A stretch of 34,649 bases of DNA from an uncultured Oscillospiraceae bacterium. GTDB lineage: Bacteria; Bacillota; Clostridia; Oscillospirales; Oscillospiraceae. A program made the translations under genes and the position numbers. The stretch spans positions 1 to 34,649 of the forward strand of contig CAKTOH010000014.1 of assembly GCA_934589705.1 (NCBI GenBank). Reading direction: 5' to 3'. Below the pieces are notes generated by a model. The model saw nothing but the letters and a program-made list of their open reading frames with translations. It was not told the origin of the DNA and made no database searches. Below are positions 1 through 7,566 of the stretch, in pieces; position 1 is the first letter of the stretch; every line of letters starts with the position of its first letter.

Positions 1-30
1 ATTTACAATTTTAAGAAAGGAATTAAGCGA

Positions 31-873
31 TTGATAAAAACAAAAGAGAAAACAGTGCTGCAGCTGCCTGTAAACCAGCTGCGCCCCTTTGAGGGAAATC
101 CCTACCAGGTAAAGGATGATGCGGAAATGGCCCGGCTGATTGAAAGCATTCAGGCGCAGGGAATTCTTACGCCGTTGACTGTCCGCCCATTAGATGACGG
201 ACATTATGAGGTTATTTCCGGTCATCGCAGACTATATGCGTGCCAACGGGCAGGAATCGAGACGGTTCCTGCCTTTGCCGTACCTATGAGCCGGGAAGAA
301 GCGGCTATTGCTCTGGTGGACAGCAACCTCCACCGGGAGCATATTCTGCCCAGCGAAAAGGCATTTGCCTATAAACTGAAAATGGATGCTCTGCGGCATC
401 AGGGCACTTCTCGCCAACCTGGCGAGAAGCTGAGTGTTGCACAAATCAGTGAGGCGGGTACTGACAGCGAACGGCAGATCCATCGGTACATCCGGTTGAC
501 AGAATTAACCCCGGAGCTTTTGACGCTGGTAGACGATGGAAGAATTTCGCTGACACCGGCTGTGGAGATTTCCTATTTGAGCCAAGAGGAGCAGTATGCT
601 CTCCTGGAGGCAATTCAGAGTGAGGACAGAACGCCGTCCCTCTCCCAGGCGCAGCAGCTGCGGAAATTGAGCCAATCCGGGGAATTGGACGCTGACCGTG
701 CATTGAAAATTATGTGCCAGCCAAAGGCCAACCAGATGGAGAAAATCAGTCTGGATTATGGAGAATTGCGACGTTTTTTCCCAAGACGGTATACACCCAG
801 AGAAATCCAAGCGGCAATTCTCAAATTAGTAGAAGCGGATTATAAGCGCCGCCAGCGGGCAATGGAGCGGTGA
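31..873 (+). CDS. ParB/Spo0J-like partition protein of an integrated element
   Basis: A 280-residue ParB-family protein. The N-terminal ParB/sulfiredoxin-like domain covers about residues 10-115, with the nucleotide-binding-type motif SGHRRLYA at 63-70 and a second conserved box SNLHREHILP near 98-107. A helix-turn-helix region follows (about 134-160). ParB proteins bind centromere-like DNA and slide as CTP-dependent clamps; on mobile elements they serve maintenance or regulation. The start is TTG with AAGAAAGGAA about 8 nt upstream. No ParA partner is visible, but the window begins only 30 bases upstream, so a ParA could lie outside. It lies directly upstream of the excisionase-like gene and the integrase, in the same direction, and so belongs to that element. 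Family assignment is firm; the exact role is inferred. Confidence 0.85.
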   Translation: MIKTKEKTVLQLPVNQLRPFEGNPYQVKDDAEMARLIESIQAQGILTPLTVRPLDDGHYEVISGHRRLYACQRAGIETVPAFAVPMSREEAAIALVDSNLHREHILPSEKAFAYKLKMDALRHQGTSRQPGEKLSVAQISEAGTDSERQIHRYIRLTELTPELLTLVDDGRISLTPAVEISYLSQEEQYALLEAIQSEDRTPSLSQAQQLRKLSQSGELDADRALKIMCQPKANQMEKISLDYGELRRFFPRRYTPREIQAAILKLVEADYKRRQRAMER

Positions 874-874
874 G

Positions 875-1105
875 GTGAGCATGACAGATTTTCAGCACAG
901 AGACATTCTGAATATCAAAGAAGCCGCAGCCCGTGCCAAGGCAGAAGGAATGAATATCAGCGAGTACACCCTTCGCCGGATCATCCGCACCGGGAAGATT
1001 CCTTGCCGCATTGTAGGGCGCACCTACCTAATCAGCTGGGAGAAGCTGATGAGCTGGGTCAACTGCGTGGACGGTTGTGACAATCAGAATTGGCCGCAGC
1101 TTTGA
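875..1105 (+). CDS. small excisionase-like DNA-binding protein
   Basis: A 76-residue protein with one winged-helix/MerR-like HTH domain. The pattern 'ISEYTLRRIIRTGKIPC' followed by 'VGRTYLISWEKLMSWV' matches excisionase/HTH_17-type proteins that bind near attachment sites and direct excision. It begins one base after the ParB-like stop. GTG at 875 has GGAG about 8 nt upstream; ATG at 881 is an alternative start. The integrase starts 48 bp downstream. The order ParB-like, excisionase, integrase is the usual end of an integrative element of Firmicutes. The excisionase function is inferred from family and position. Confidence 0.75.
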   Translation: MSMTDFQHRDILNIKEAAARAKAEGMNISEYTLRRIIRTGKIPCRIVGRTYLISWEKLMSWVNCVDGCDNQNWPQL

Positions 1106-1153
1106 AAAAAGGCTGCGTTGTGTGTATTCTGAACGCAGAAAGGAGCTGGTATT

Positions 1154-2545
1154 ATGCCATCTATTGAACCACGTCGAAATCAAAACGGCATTGTTACAAG
1201 CTATCGTCTGATCGTCTCCGGTGGACTGGACAGGGAGGGAAAGCAAATCAAGCGCCGGATGCTGTGGATTCCGCCAAATCGGAATATAAGCGACCAGCAA
1301 ATGCTGAAAGAGGCTACGGCAGCTGCCTACAGATTTGAGGAACAAATCAAAAATGGATATGTGCTGGACAACACCCAGACCTTTTCGGAGTATGCCCAAT
1401 ATGTGTTGGAGCTAAAGGAGCGTATCGGCGTGAAAACAAGCACACTGGATCGGTATATTGATATGCTGCCCAGAATCAACGAGGCAATCGGCAATCTGAA
1501 GCTGTGCAATATTCGCCCCCAGCACCTCAATGATTTTTACAAGGACATGACCGAGAACGCCATCCGGGAGGACAGCTGTCGTGCAATTGCGAAGCGAAAT
1601 CTCATGACCCAATTCAAGCGGGCAGCGATTTCTAAGGCGGAGTTATCCCGCAGGGCTGGAGTAGCAGCCAGTACCATTACAGCGGCCACTGCGGGAAAGC
1701 CTCTGCGTTTGGCTTCGGCGGACGCAATTGCCGAGGCACTGGGCTACACGCGCAAGGAACTGTTCACCGTTCAGAATGACCCAACGCCCTTGGCAAAGAA
1801 AACGATTCTGGAACACCACCGACTGATCTCCACCATTTTGAGCCAGGCAGACAAAGAGCTGCTGATTCCCTACAATCCCGCCAGTAAGGCAACGCCACCC
1901 AGGGTACAGCGGAAAACGCCGGACTACTACCAGCCGGACGAGATGAACGACATTTTGAATACCCTGGAAAGAGTGCCAATCAAGTGGAAAGCCATTACCT
2001 ATCTGCTCATTGACACCGGATGCCGCCGGGGTGAAATCATGGGACTGAAATGGGACAAGGTGAATTTTGATACCGGGGTTATCGTGATTGACTGCAATCT
2101 GCTGTACTCCGCAAACAGAGGCATCTATGAGGACACCACCAAAACCGGGGCTGTCCGTGCCATTAAAATTGCGCCGCAGACCTTAATGGTTCTGCGGCAG
2201 TGGAGAGTCGAATATGAGCATCTACAGGAGCTGAACGGAGACCGCTGGGCAGGCACTCCCTATGTGTTCGTAAGGGATGACGGCTCCCGGATGCACCCGG
2301 ACAGCATTACGGCGTGGCTGAATCGCTTCAGTGCCCAAAATGATCTGCCCCACATTCATCCCCACGCCTTCCGGCATACGGCAGCCTCTACGATGATTGC
2401 CAACGGTGTTGACCTGGTGACAACAGCCGCAGAGCTAGGCCACGCCAACGCCAACACAACGGCAACGATTTACGCACACCAAATTGCCATTGCCAGAGCG
2501 ACAGCTGCGGATGTCCGGGCAGGGGTGTTTGCGGGGAGAAAATAG
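1154..2545 (+). CDS. int: tyrosine site-specific integrase with a nested HTH domain
   Basis: A 463-residue tyrosine recombinase that should integrate and excise the element. Residues 1-60 form the arm-site-binding N-terminal domain and about 75-240 the core-binding domain. The catalytic domain (255-455) has every expected residue: R291 (TGCRRGE), H404-x-x-R407 (HAFRH), H430 (LGHAN) and the nucleophile Y440 (IYAH). Between the halves of the core-binding domain sits an XRE-like helix-turn-helix (about 158-203, 'KAELSRRAGVAASTITAATA'), which a standard Tn916-type integrase lacks. RBS AGGAGCTGG precedes ATG 1154. The last codons form the start of a sequence that recurs near 4480, next to tRNA-fMet, the likely target gene. 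Confidence 0.93.
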   Translation: MPSIEPRRNQNGIVTSYRLIVSGGLDREGKQIKRRMLWIPPNRNISDQQMLKEATAAAYRFEEQIKNGYVLDNTQTFSEYAQYVLELKERIGVKTSTLDRYIDMLPRINEAIGNLKLCNIRPQHLNDFYKDMTENAIREDSCRAIAKRNLMTQFKRAAISKAELSRRAGVAASTITAATAGKPLRLASADAIAEALGYTRKELFTVQNDPTPLAKKTILEHHRLISTILSQADKELLIPYNPASKATPPRVQRKTPDYYQPDEMNDILNTLERVPIKWKAITYLLIDTGCRRGEIMGLKWDKVNFDTGVIVIDCNLLYSANRGIYEDTTKTGAVRAIKIAPQTLMVLRQWRVEYEHLQELNGDRWAGTPYVFVRDDGSRMHPDSITAWLNRFSAQNDLPHIHPHAFRHTAASTMIANGVDLVTTAAELGHANANTTATIYAHQIAIARATAADVRAGVFAGRK

Positions 2546-2703
2546 CAGAATTTAAGGAAGAACGATCTTCCCTGAACAAGTTAGCGTTTTCCCATATTGA
2601 ATTTTGATCGGTCTCCAAACTGTCCCCCAAAGCAAATCTTGAACAGATGCAAAAGAAATCACAAAGTAGAAAAATCCCGGATTTCTGCAAGAAATCCGGG
2701 ATG
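2525..2703 (+). repeat. integrase 3' end plus terminator segment, copy 1 (att-type region)
   Basis: About 180 bp starting in the last codons of the integrase. It shares long blocks with 4480-4654: GCGGGGAGAAAATAGCAG at the 5' end, a middle block in which CCAAACTGTCCCCCAAAG matches CCAAACTATCCCCAAAG, and a closing hairpin beginning AGAAAAATCCCGGATTTCT. The alignment is diverged (roughly 70 percent by eye) but collinear. Such segments next to integrase genes usually hold arm and core sites for recombination. Confidence 0.65.
2670..2702 (-). terminator. intrinsic terminator of the AAA ATPase gene
   Basis: A perfect 13-bp stem (2674-2686 with 2690-2702) and a 3-nt loop. On the minus strand it is followed by a run of five T, 42 bases past the stop codon of the ATPase gene. 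Its sequence nearly equals the terminator of tRNA-fMet at 4623-4654. Confidence 0.8.
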
Positions 2704-2743
2704 AAAATGATGAATCTACAACTTGATGATAATGCGGAGTACG

Positions 2744-4195
2744 TTACTGTTCAATTCCGCGGTATCCGTGTTTTTCGGCGTTTCCCAGCAAATACAGGAA
2801 AGCAAACGCAGGAATTCGCAGCAAGTCTTTGCCACACTTTGTGTTGTGAACGCCAAAATCATCGGCATTTTTTGTAATAACAATTGCTGCTGACGACTCC
2901 TCACACAATTCCGCAATCGCATCATCATCCGCAATCGGCGCACCTTCTCTGTATTTGACTTCTATAAGGATATTTTTTGTATTGGGGTAGTCTACCACAA
3001 TATCAATTTCTTTCCCTTTTTTACCACCCCTGAAGTAACCGACAGATGTGGCATATTGATAGTAGAATGCGGCAACGTGCTTATAAACAGCGGTTTCAAC
3101 AATTTTACCCATCTCGATAGGATCCGTCAATATTGAATCATCCATTAAGACAGCATTTCGAATCGCTGCATCCGCAATATAAATTTTAGGCCGTGCTTTC
3201 AATATTTTCTTTCCGGCCATATCGACCGGCCAGCTTTGATAAATCAGATTTGCACTTTCCAGATACTGAATATAGTTTTCCACGGTTGTGCGAGACACGC
3301 CGTTCAGTTCTTTTGTAATTGCCTCAATTGAAACGATTTCCGAGGAGACGCTGCAAAGATATAAGAAAATTCTTTCTAATTCTGTTGCGTTACGAATGCT
3401 GTAAAGCGAAGGAAGATCGCGTTTCAGAACTTTATCTACAACATCTTCTCGCATTATCTGCTGCGCCATCAAATCGTTATCAGCTAATGCCAATTCCGGG
3501 AAACCGCCAACCTGCAAGTATCGCATAAAATGATTCTGAACTTTGGAAAGCTGCATCATAATTTGAGTCCGCTCGATCTGACTTTTATGGAGCATCGTTG
3601 TTACTTTCAAATCGGGCGCAATATTGGGACGCTCCAAATTCAGCAATTCACAGTACTCGTAAAAGGACATGGTCGGAACCTGTATGACGGTCCAGCGGCC
3701 AGCACCGCTTTCTCTGCTGCCTTTCATCAATGCCGGACTTGCAGAGCCGGTTGCAACAATACGGGTATCAGGTTGTGTATCATAAATGATTTTCAACCAT
3801 CGATCCCAATCTTGTGCGTATTGAACCTCATCAAAGAAGTAATATACATCTTGTTCGGCATAGATATTTTCGTGATAGCACTCCAGAACATCTTGGAACT
3901 GGCTGAGTTTCAGCATAGGATGGTCCAACGAAATAAAAACAATTTTCTGGGGCGCAACTCCCGACTTTAATAGCGACTCAATCATTTGGTATTGAATTGT
4001 TGTTTTGCCAACACGTCTCGTTCCCGTTAAGACTACAGAACGGCGAATTCCTTTATCTGTAAGCCGCTTCATTGCTTCATGAAATGCAAATCTCTTATAG
4101 GTCTTCGACATTTGTGGACTAATCGTCCCCGTTTTCCACCACGGGTTATAAGCACTTAGAACTTTGAGGATAGCTTCTTTTGTTGTGATTGCCAT
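2744..4195 (-). CDS. AAA+ ATPase with DUF4143 and PD-(D/E)XK-like C-terminus
   Basis: A 483-residue AAA_14/DUF4143 protein. It has Walker A GTRRVGKT (58-65), Walker B VYYFFDE (117-123), the sensor-like stretch ATGSAS (148-153), and a DUF4143 winged-helix region around 280-320. The C-terminus holds E396, D398, E412 and K414 spaced as E-x-D...E-x-K ('KEIDIVV' and 'LIEVKY'), the signature of PD-(D/E)XK nuclease-fold domains often seen in this family. The biological role of the family is unknown. The gene is visibly AT-richer than the chromosome after 4740 and stands alone between two copies of an att-like segment, so it was probably acquired as cargo. Upstream (4200-4280) is AT-rich and holds AGGAG-like RBS sequence. 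Confidence 0.85.
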   Translation of the reverse strand: MAITTKEAILKVLSAYNPWWKTGTISPQMSKTYKRFAFHEAMKRLTDKGIRRSVVLTGTRRVGKTTIQYQMIESLLKSGVAPQKIVFISLDHPMLKLSQFQDVLECYHENIYAEQDVYYFFDEVQYAQDWDRWLKIIYDTQPDTRIVATGSASPALMKGSRESGAGRWTVIQVPTMSFYEYCELLNLERPNIAPDLKVTTMLHKSQIERTQIMMQLSKVQNHFMRYLQVGGFPELALADNDLMAQQIMREDVVDKVLKRDLPSLYSIRNATELERIFLYLCSVSSEIVSIEAITKELNGVSRTTVENYIQYLESANLIYQSWPVDMAGKKILKARPKIYIADAAIRNAVLMDDSILTDPIEMGKIVETAVYKHVAAFYYQYATSVGYFRGGKKGKEIDIVVDYPNTKNILIEVKYREGAPIADDDAIAELCEESSAAIVITKNADDFGVHNTKCGKDLLRIPAFAFLYLLGNAEKHGYRGIEQ

Positions 4196-4479
4196 TTAGA
4201 TCAGCTCCTTCTCCAATATAATATTCGTAAAATCAATTTTTGTCAATAAATATTGATAGTATACTGCAAATGTTTTCCGACGAAAATTGATTTATTGCTC
4301 TACTGCACATAAATTATCTGCGACACACAGATGTGGCCTTCTTGAAGATGATCGCTTTCTGATCACTCTGCGGCCGAAGAAGAGAGTCGCTGCCTCTGCC
4401 AGAGTGTCCACCACGAAAGATGCCCAACTAGTCTCAACAGGACTATTTTGCAGAGCATATTTGACACCACCCGGGCTGG
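4196..4479. other. intergenic remnant between ATPase gene and att-type copy 2
   Basis: No convincing gene. The first 90 bases are AT-rich and should carry the ATPase promoter. The rest has a 111-codon open frame without family features. Just before 4480 one frame gives a tail TRAGGAGRK-stop that resembles the integrase tail VRAGVFAGRK-stop, so the right part may be the decayed 3' end of a second integrase gene. Confidence 0.4.
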
Positions 4480-4654
4480 GGGTGCGGGGAGAAAATAGCA
4501 GGACTTACGGAAAAACCATTTTCTATGGAAAAGTTAGGATTTTCCCGCCCCTGTTTTTGAGCTATCCCCAAACTATCCCCAAAGTGAATTTGAGACCGAG
4601 GCAAAATAGTCACAAAAGTTAGAAAAATCCCGGATTTCTTGCCGAAATCCGGGA
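4480..4654 (+). repeat. integrase 3' end plus terminator segment, copy 2, adjoining tRNA-fMet
   Basis: Diverged copy of 2525-2703. It keeps GTGCGGGGAGAAAATAGCAG at the left, a tandem CTATCCCCAAA-CTATCCCCAAA near 4563-4580 (candidate integrase arm-type repeats), and the terminator hairpin at the right. It ends seven bases from the CCA end of the tRNA gene. The simplest reading is two related elements inserted one after another at the tRNA, the second having lost most of its integrase. Confidence 0.6.
4623..4654 (-). terminator. intrinsic terminator of tRNA-fMet
   Basis: An 11-bp stem (4628-4638 with 4644-4654) with a 5-nt loop, followed on the minus strand by TTTTTCTAACTTTT. It lies seven bases downstream of the tRNA 3' end. 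Confidence 0.8.
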
Positions 4655-4660
4655 CAATTA

Positions 4661-4736
4661 TGGTTGCGGAGGCAGGACTCGAACCTACGACCTCCGGGTT
4701 ATGAGCCCGACGAGCTTCCAACTGCTCTACTCCGCG
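4661..4736 (-). tRNA. initiator tRNA-Met (CAU)
   Basis: A 76-nt cloverleaf on the minus strand with the CCA end encoded (4661-4663). The anticodon CAU reads from 4703 to 4701. Two hallmarks of the initiator are visible: the first acceptor pair is a C1-A72 mismatch (CGCGGAG against CTCCGCA), and the anticodon stem has three consecutive G-C pairs (GGGCTCATAACCC). The T-arm GGTTCGAGTCC is intact. Its 3' side faces the mobile DNA at lower coordinates, the usual orientation for an integration target. Confidence 0.97.
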
Positions 4737-4768
4737 ATATTATAGGCGCATCTCTTGAATGCCTGAGT

Positions 4769-4797
4769 ATTATAGCACGGCAGGAAGCCCCTGTCAA
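4769..4797 (-). promoter_or_regulatory. sigma-70 promoter of tRNA-fMet
   Basis: On the minus strand TTGACA (4797-4792), a 17-nt spacer and TATAAT (4774-4769): a full consensus match. The -10 box lies 32 bases upstream of the tRNA 5' end. The -35 box falls inside the hairpin at 4787-4819. Confidence 0.88.
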
Positions 4798-4819
4798 GAA
4801 CTTTTTTCTTGACAGGGGC
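4787..4819. terminator. 14-bp hairpin after the ROK-like gene
   Basis: GCCCCTGTCAAGAA pairs with TTCTTGACAGGGGC around a 5-nt loop, 11 bases past the stop of the minus-strand ROK-like gene. It lacks a clean T-run after the stem, so it may act as an mRNA end-stabiliser or weak terminator. The stem contains the -35 box of the tRNA promoter. Confidence 0.5.
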
Positions 4820-4829
4820 AAATGATCGC

Positions 4830-6212
4830 TTACTTGCGCAGCTGGGGCAGGGAAGCGGCGGCCACGGACTGGCCTACCCGGCGGGTCTTCTCGTCGGGAA
4901 GCATGACCTGACACTTCTTTGCCAGCTCCGGGTATTCCTCGGCCAGAACGGCGTTGCAGGTGTCGAGAATGATGTCGCCGCCCTTGCCGGACATGACCCG
5001 ACCCATGAGCATCAGGTGCTCGATGTTGTAGAAGTGGGAGTAGAGCACCACGGTGTAGGCAAGATACACGCCGATGTCGTGGAAGACATCCGCGGCTCTG
5101 GGGTCGCCCTCTGCCATGTGCTTCTGCACCACCTTCAGCTTCTCGGCAGGGGACAGAGCGGGATCCAGCTCGATGCCGTTTCTGGGAGCCAGCTTGATGA
5201 CCGCGTCCTGGGAGAAGTACTTGCAGCCAACGCCGAAGTCCGTGGACCACTCGTCCTGCATGGCATCCTCGTTCAGGTCAACGGGGGCAAAGGCCAGCTC
5301 GCTGATCCAGCCCAGCACGTTTTTGTCGGCATCCACATAGCCCACGGCCTCGCTGGTGCCCATGGCAAGACCCATGATGTTGCCCTCGCCCAGACCCATG
5401 GCACCGGCCAGAGCGGACACGTCTCCGTCGTTGGCCACCACAATGGGTACATCGCCGATGGCGGCAGCGGCTCGGTCATAGCAGGTCTTCACTTCGTCCC
5501 AACGTTCCCGGGGCACCTTATAGAAGATGGAGGAGATCATGGGGGCGTTGCCGATGAAGGTACCGGCGGAGGACACGCCGATGGCGTCCACTCGGGGCAT
5601 TTTGGAGGCGGCGGTGCGGAAGGCGGTGAGAATTTCGTTGTACTGATAGTTGGGGTCGGGATTCAGCTTGGGGAACCAGACCACCTCTTCGGAGTAGACA
5701 CACTCGCCGTCGATGACTGCGGAGACCTTCCGGTCAGAGCCGCCGGCATCGAAGCCGATCCGGCAGCCGTCCATGTGTCCGCCCAGAGGCTGGGGGTTTT
5801 CATTGGCGGCGGGGCAGCTTTCCAGAGGCAGATCCTGAATTTCCAGATCCACCTCGTAAAGCTTGTGGAAGAAGTCAAAGTCAAAGGCACGCTTGCCGGT
5901 GGGAGAGTAGTCCCGGATCATCTGCTGGGCGATTTCCGAGGCGCCGCAGATGGACACCCGGAAGCCGCCGATGGACCACAGGAGGAACTTGACCATCCGC
6001 TCCACATAGCGGTAATCGGCCTGTGCCATGTCCGGCGTTCCATGGATAAAGGTGTGGCGGACGGAAATCTGTCCCTTGTCCCGCTCCACGGCGATGGCGA
6101 TGGGCTTCTTTGCATTTTTCAGGTATGCGTCCATCCAGACACCGAAGGGGATAAAGCCGGGATCCAGCTTAGGCGTATGCTTGGTATTGTACTCAATTCC
6201 TAAATAGCGCAT
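4830..6212 (-). CDS. ROK-family sugar kinase-like protein with N-terminal extension
   Basis: A 460-residue protein of the sugar kinase/Hsp70/actin (ASKHA) fold. A ROK-like core starts near residue 150: phosphate-1 motif FDAGGSDRK (154-162), then GVSSAGTFI (212-220), and NDGDVSALAGAMGLGEG (261-277), whose acidic residue fits the catalytic base, then the phosphate-2 stretch GLAMGTSEAVG (281-291). The cysteine zinc motif typical of many ROK kinases is not present. The first 150 residues are an extra domain I do not recognise; usual ROK kinases have about 300 residues. It probably phosphorylates a sugar or is a relative with altered function. RBS GAGGAGGATATCCC precedes the ATG. It is a single gene with its own promoter. 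Confidence 0.7.
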   Translation of the reverse strand: MRYLGIEYNTKHTPKLDPGFIPFGVWMDAYLKNAKKPIAIAVERDKGQISVRHTFIHGTPDMAQADYRYVERMVKFLLWSIGGFRVSICGASEIAQQMIRDYSPTGKRAFDFDFFHKLYEVDLEIQDLPLESCPAANENPQPLGGHMDGCRIGFDAGGSDRKVSAVIDGECVYSEEVVWFPKLNPDPNYQYNEILTAFRTAASKMPRVDAIGVSSAGTFIGNAPMISSIFYKVPRERWDEVKTCYDRAAAAIGDVPIVVANDGDVSALAGAMGLGEGNIMGLAMGTSEAVGYVDADKNVLGWISELAFAPVDLNEDAMQDEWSTDFGVGCKYFSQDAVIKLAPRNGIELDPALSPAEKLKVVQKHMAEGDPRAADVFHDIGVYLAYTVVLYSHFYNIEHLMLMGRVMSGKGGDIILDTCNAVLAEEYPELAKKCQVMLPDEKTRRVGQSVAAASLPQLRK

Positions 6213-6246
6213 GGGATATCCTCCTCAATTTATTCTTTCTGACCAT

Positions 6247-6275
6247 ATTATAAGCGAGGCTTGCCGAGATGGCAA
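6247..6275 (-). promoter_or_regulatory. promoter of the ROK-like gene
   Basis: On the minus strand TTGCCA (6275-6270), a 17-nt spacer and a perfect TATAAT (6252-6247), about 35 bases upstream of the start codon. Confidence 0.7.
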
Positions 6276-6404
6276 TAGCATTATCAATTGTGTTTTGTCA
6301 TAATTGATGATTTGCGGAGGGAAACCTTGACGGAATCCGCAGGGGTAATGACCCCATCGTTCCGAAGTGAAAAATTGAGTATATATTCCTGCTTTTTACG
6401 AATG

Positions 6405-6600
6405 TTTCAGTACAGTTCCCCCCGGGGGCAATTTTCTTGTCCCGGCAAGAAAATTGATAAGAAGCCGGCTTAAGGGGCGCTGCCGAAAAGCCGCCCCCTT
6501 AAGTATCCCCCGGCCGCACCGCCTGAAATGCGTCAAAATATTACGAGGTGTTATGGGTGGCGTTTTCGGAGGACTAGACTATTTAGGCGGTACATCAAGA
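6405..6600 (+). repeat. family A structured repeat, copy 1
   Basis: A conserved core at 6416-6522 is shared with 14717-14823 and 22161-22267. It contains a CCCCC/GGGGG palindrome, an 11-bp hairpin (6429-6439 with 6446-6456, loop TCCCGG) and a 9-bp hairpin CTTAAGGGG/CCCCTTAAG (6469-6477 with 6495-6503). About 80 less conserved bases follow, then an inverted repeat. It lies in a 546-bp gene-free gap and has no credible ORF. Confidence 0.8.
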
Positions 6601-6602
6601 CA

Positions 6603-6644
6603 GAAAAGGTGCCAGGCTCTCCCTAGGGAGTCTGGCACCTTTTC
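6603..6644. terminator. bidirectional terminator-like hairpin
   Basis: GAAAAGGTGCCAG pairs with CTGGCACCTTTTC, and the loop itself holds the palindrome CTCCCTAGGGAG. It lies downstream of the minus-strand ABC ATPase gene (stop at 6759) and also closes repeat A copy 1. Confidence 0.6.
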
Positions 6645-6668
6645 AGAACATTCTAAGGTTAGGAAACG

Positions 6669-6731
6669 GATTGCCACACCAGTCTGCGGATTGCCACACC
6701 AGTCTGCGGACTGGTTCGCAATGACATGCTT
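6669..6731. repeat. family B palindromic repeat, copy 1
   Basis: GGATTGCCACACCAGTCTGC occurs twice in tandem and is followed by ACTGGTTCGCAATGACAT. This is the arm pair seen in family B elsewhere (14549, 20132, 20222, 26865-26951). Confidence 0.7.
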
Positions 6732-6758
6732 CTTTTGCGGCTTGCATGAAAAACAGGA

Positions 6759-7553
6759 TCAGGACAGCAGGAGCTTATCGTCTGCCTCGTCGGAGCCGGA
6801 GGCCTGGCTGAACAGGTTCAGCAGCTGCTCCACGGTCAGATGCTTCTTCTCCTCGCCGGACACATCCACCACAATGTGACCGTCGTACATCATCACCAGC
6901 CGGTTGCCGTAGGCAATGGCGTCACGCATATTGTGGGTGATCATCATGGTGGTCAGATGATCTTTTTCCACAATCCGCTGGGTGGCCTCCAGCACCTTGG
7001 CGGCGGTTTTGGGATCGAGAGCCGCGGTGTGCTCGTCCAGCAGCAGCAGGTCGGGCTTTTTCAGGGTGGCCATCAAAAGGGTCAGAGCCTGACGCTGACC
7101 GCCGGACAGAAGACCCACCTTGGCAGTCAGCCGGTTTTCCAGGCCTAAGTCCAGAATCTTCAGCTGCTCCACATAGGCCTCCCGCTCGGCACGGGTGATA
7201 CCGGCCCGGAGGGTTCGGGGCATTCCCCGGCGGGCGGCCAGAGCCAGATTCTCCTCGATCTGCATGGTGGCGGCGGTACCCATCATGGGATCCTGGAACA
7301 CCCGGCCGATGAACTGAGCCCGCTTGTACTCGGGCAGGTTGGTCACGTTGTTGCCGCCGATGGTGATGGTCCCGGAATCCACTCCCCAGACGCCTGCCAC
7401 GGCGTTGAGCATGGTGGACTTGCCCGCGCCGTTGCCGCCGATGACGGTGACGAAATCCCCTTCGGCAAGATGGAGATTCAGTCCCCGCAGGGCAACCTTT
7501 TCATTGACGGTGCCGGGATTGAAGGTTTTGGTCACATTTTCGATTTTCAGCAT
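6759..7553 (-). CDS. ABC transporter ATPase, PF04392-associated importer
   Basis: A 264-residue ABC ATPase: Walker A GGNGAGKST (39-47), Q-loop region FQDPMMGT, signature LLSGGQRQ (148-155), Walker B LLLLDEHTAALDP (169-181) and switch His207 (ITHNMRD). It has the form of ATPases that pair with COG4120-type permeases and COG2984 binding proteins. It starts 13 bp after the permease stop, with AAGGAGGACGCAGTT as RBS, so both are co-translated. It supplies energy for uptake of the ligand bound by the protein encoded at 8801-9829. The ligand is unknown; some relatives (TrpXYZ) are linked to tryptophan. Confidence 0.9.
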   Translation of the reverse strand: MLKIENVTKTFNPGTVNEKVALRGLNLHLAEGDFVTVIGGNGAGKSTMLNAVAGVWGVDSGTITIGGNNVTNLPEYKRAQFIGRVFQDPMMGTAATMQIEENLALAARRGMPRTLRAGITRAEREAYVEQLKILDLGLENRLTAKVGLLSGGQRQALTLLMATLKKPDLLLLDEHTAALDPKTAAKVLEATQRIVEKDHLTTMMITHNMRDAIAYGNRLVMMYDGHIVVDVSGEEKKHLTVEQLLNLFSQASGSDEADDKLLLS

Positions 7554-7566
7554 AACTGCGTCCTCC

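Noticed and set aside
2733..2739. TGCGGAG near 2733 as a duplicate of the tRNA-fMet 3' end (att core)
   Set aside because: Only seven bases match, and it lies just past the stop codon of the ATPase gene with no longer similarity.
4287..4622. 111-codon open frame before the tRNA
   Set aside because: No family features, no good RBS, and half of it is the integrase-tail repeat read in another frame.
4809..6203. 464-codon open frame on the plus strand opposite the ROK-like gene
   Set aside because: It mirrors the real gene codon by codon and is rich in Gly/His/Val; long antisense frames are common in GC-rich genes. Same for 16217-17383, 17881-19245, 22496-23848, 24335-26365 and 27526-28599.
6454..6540. 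Shared peptide SRLKGRCRKAAPL read from all three family A repeats
   Set aside because: The peptide follows from the palindromic DNA; no RBS or start is conserved, and base changes keep pairing rather than codons.
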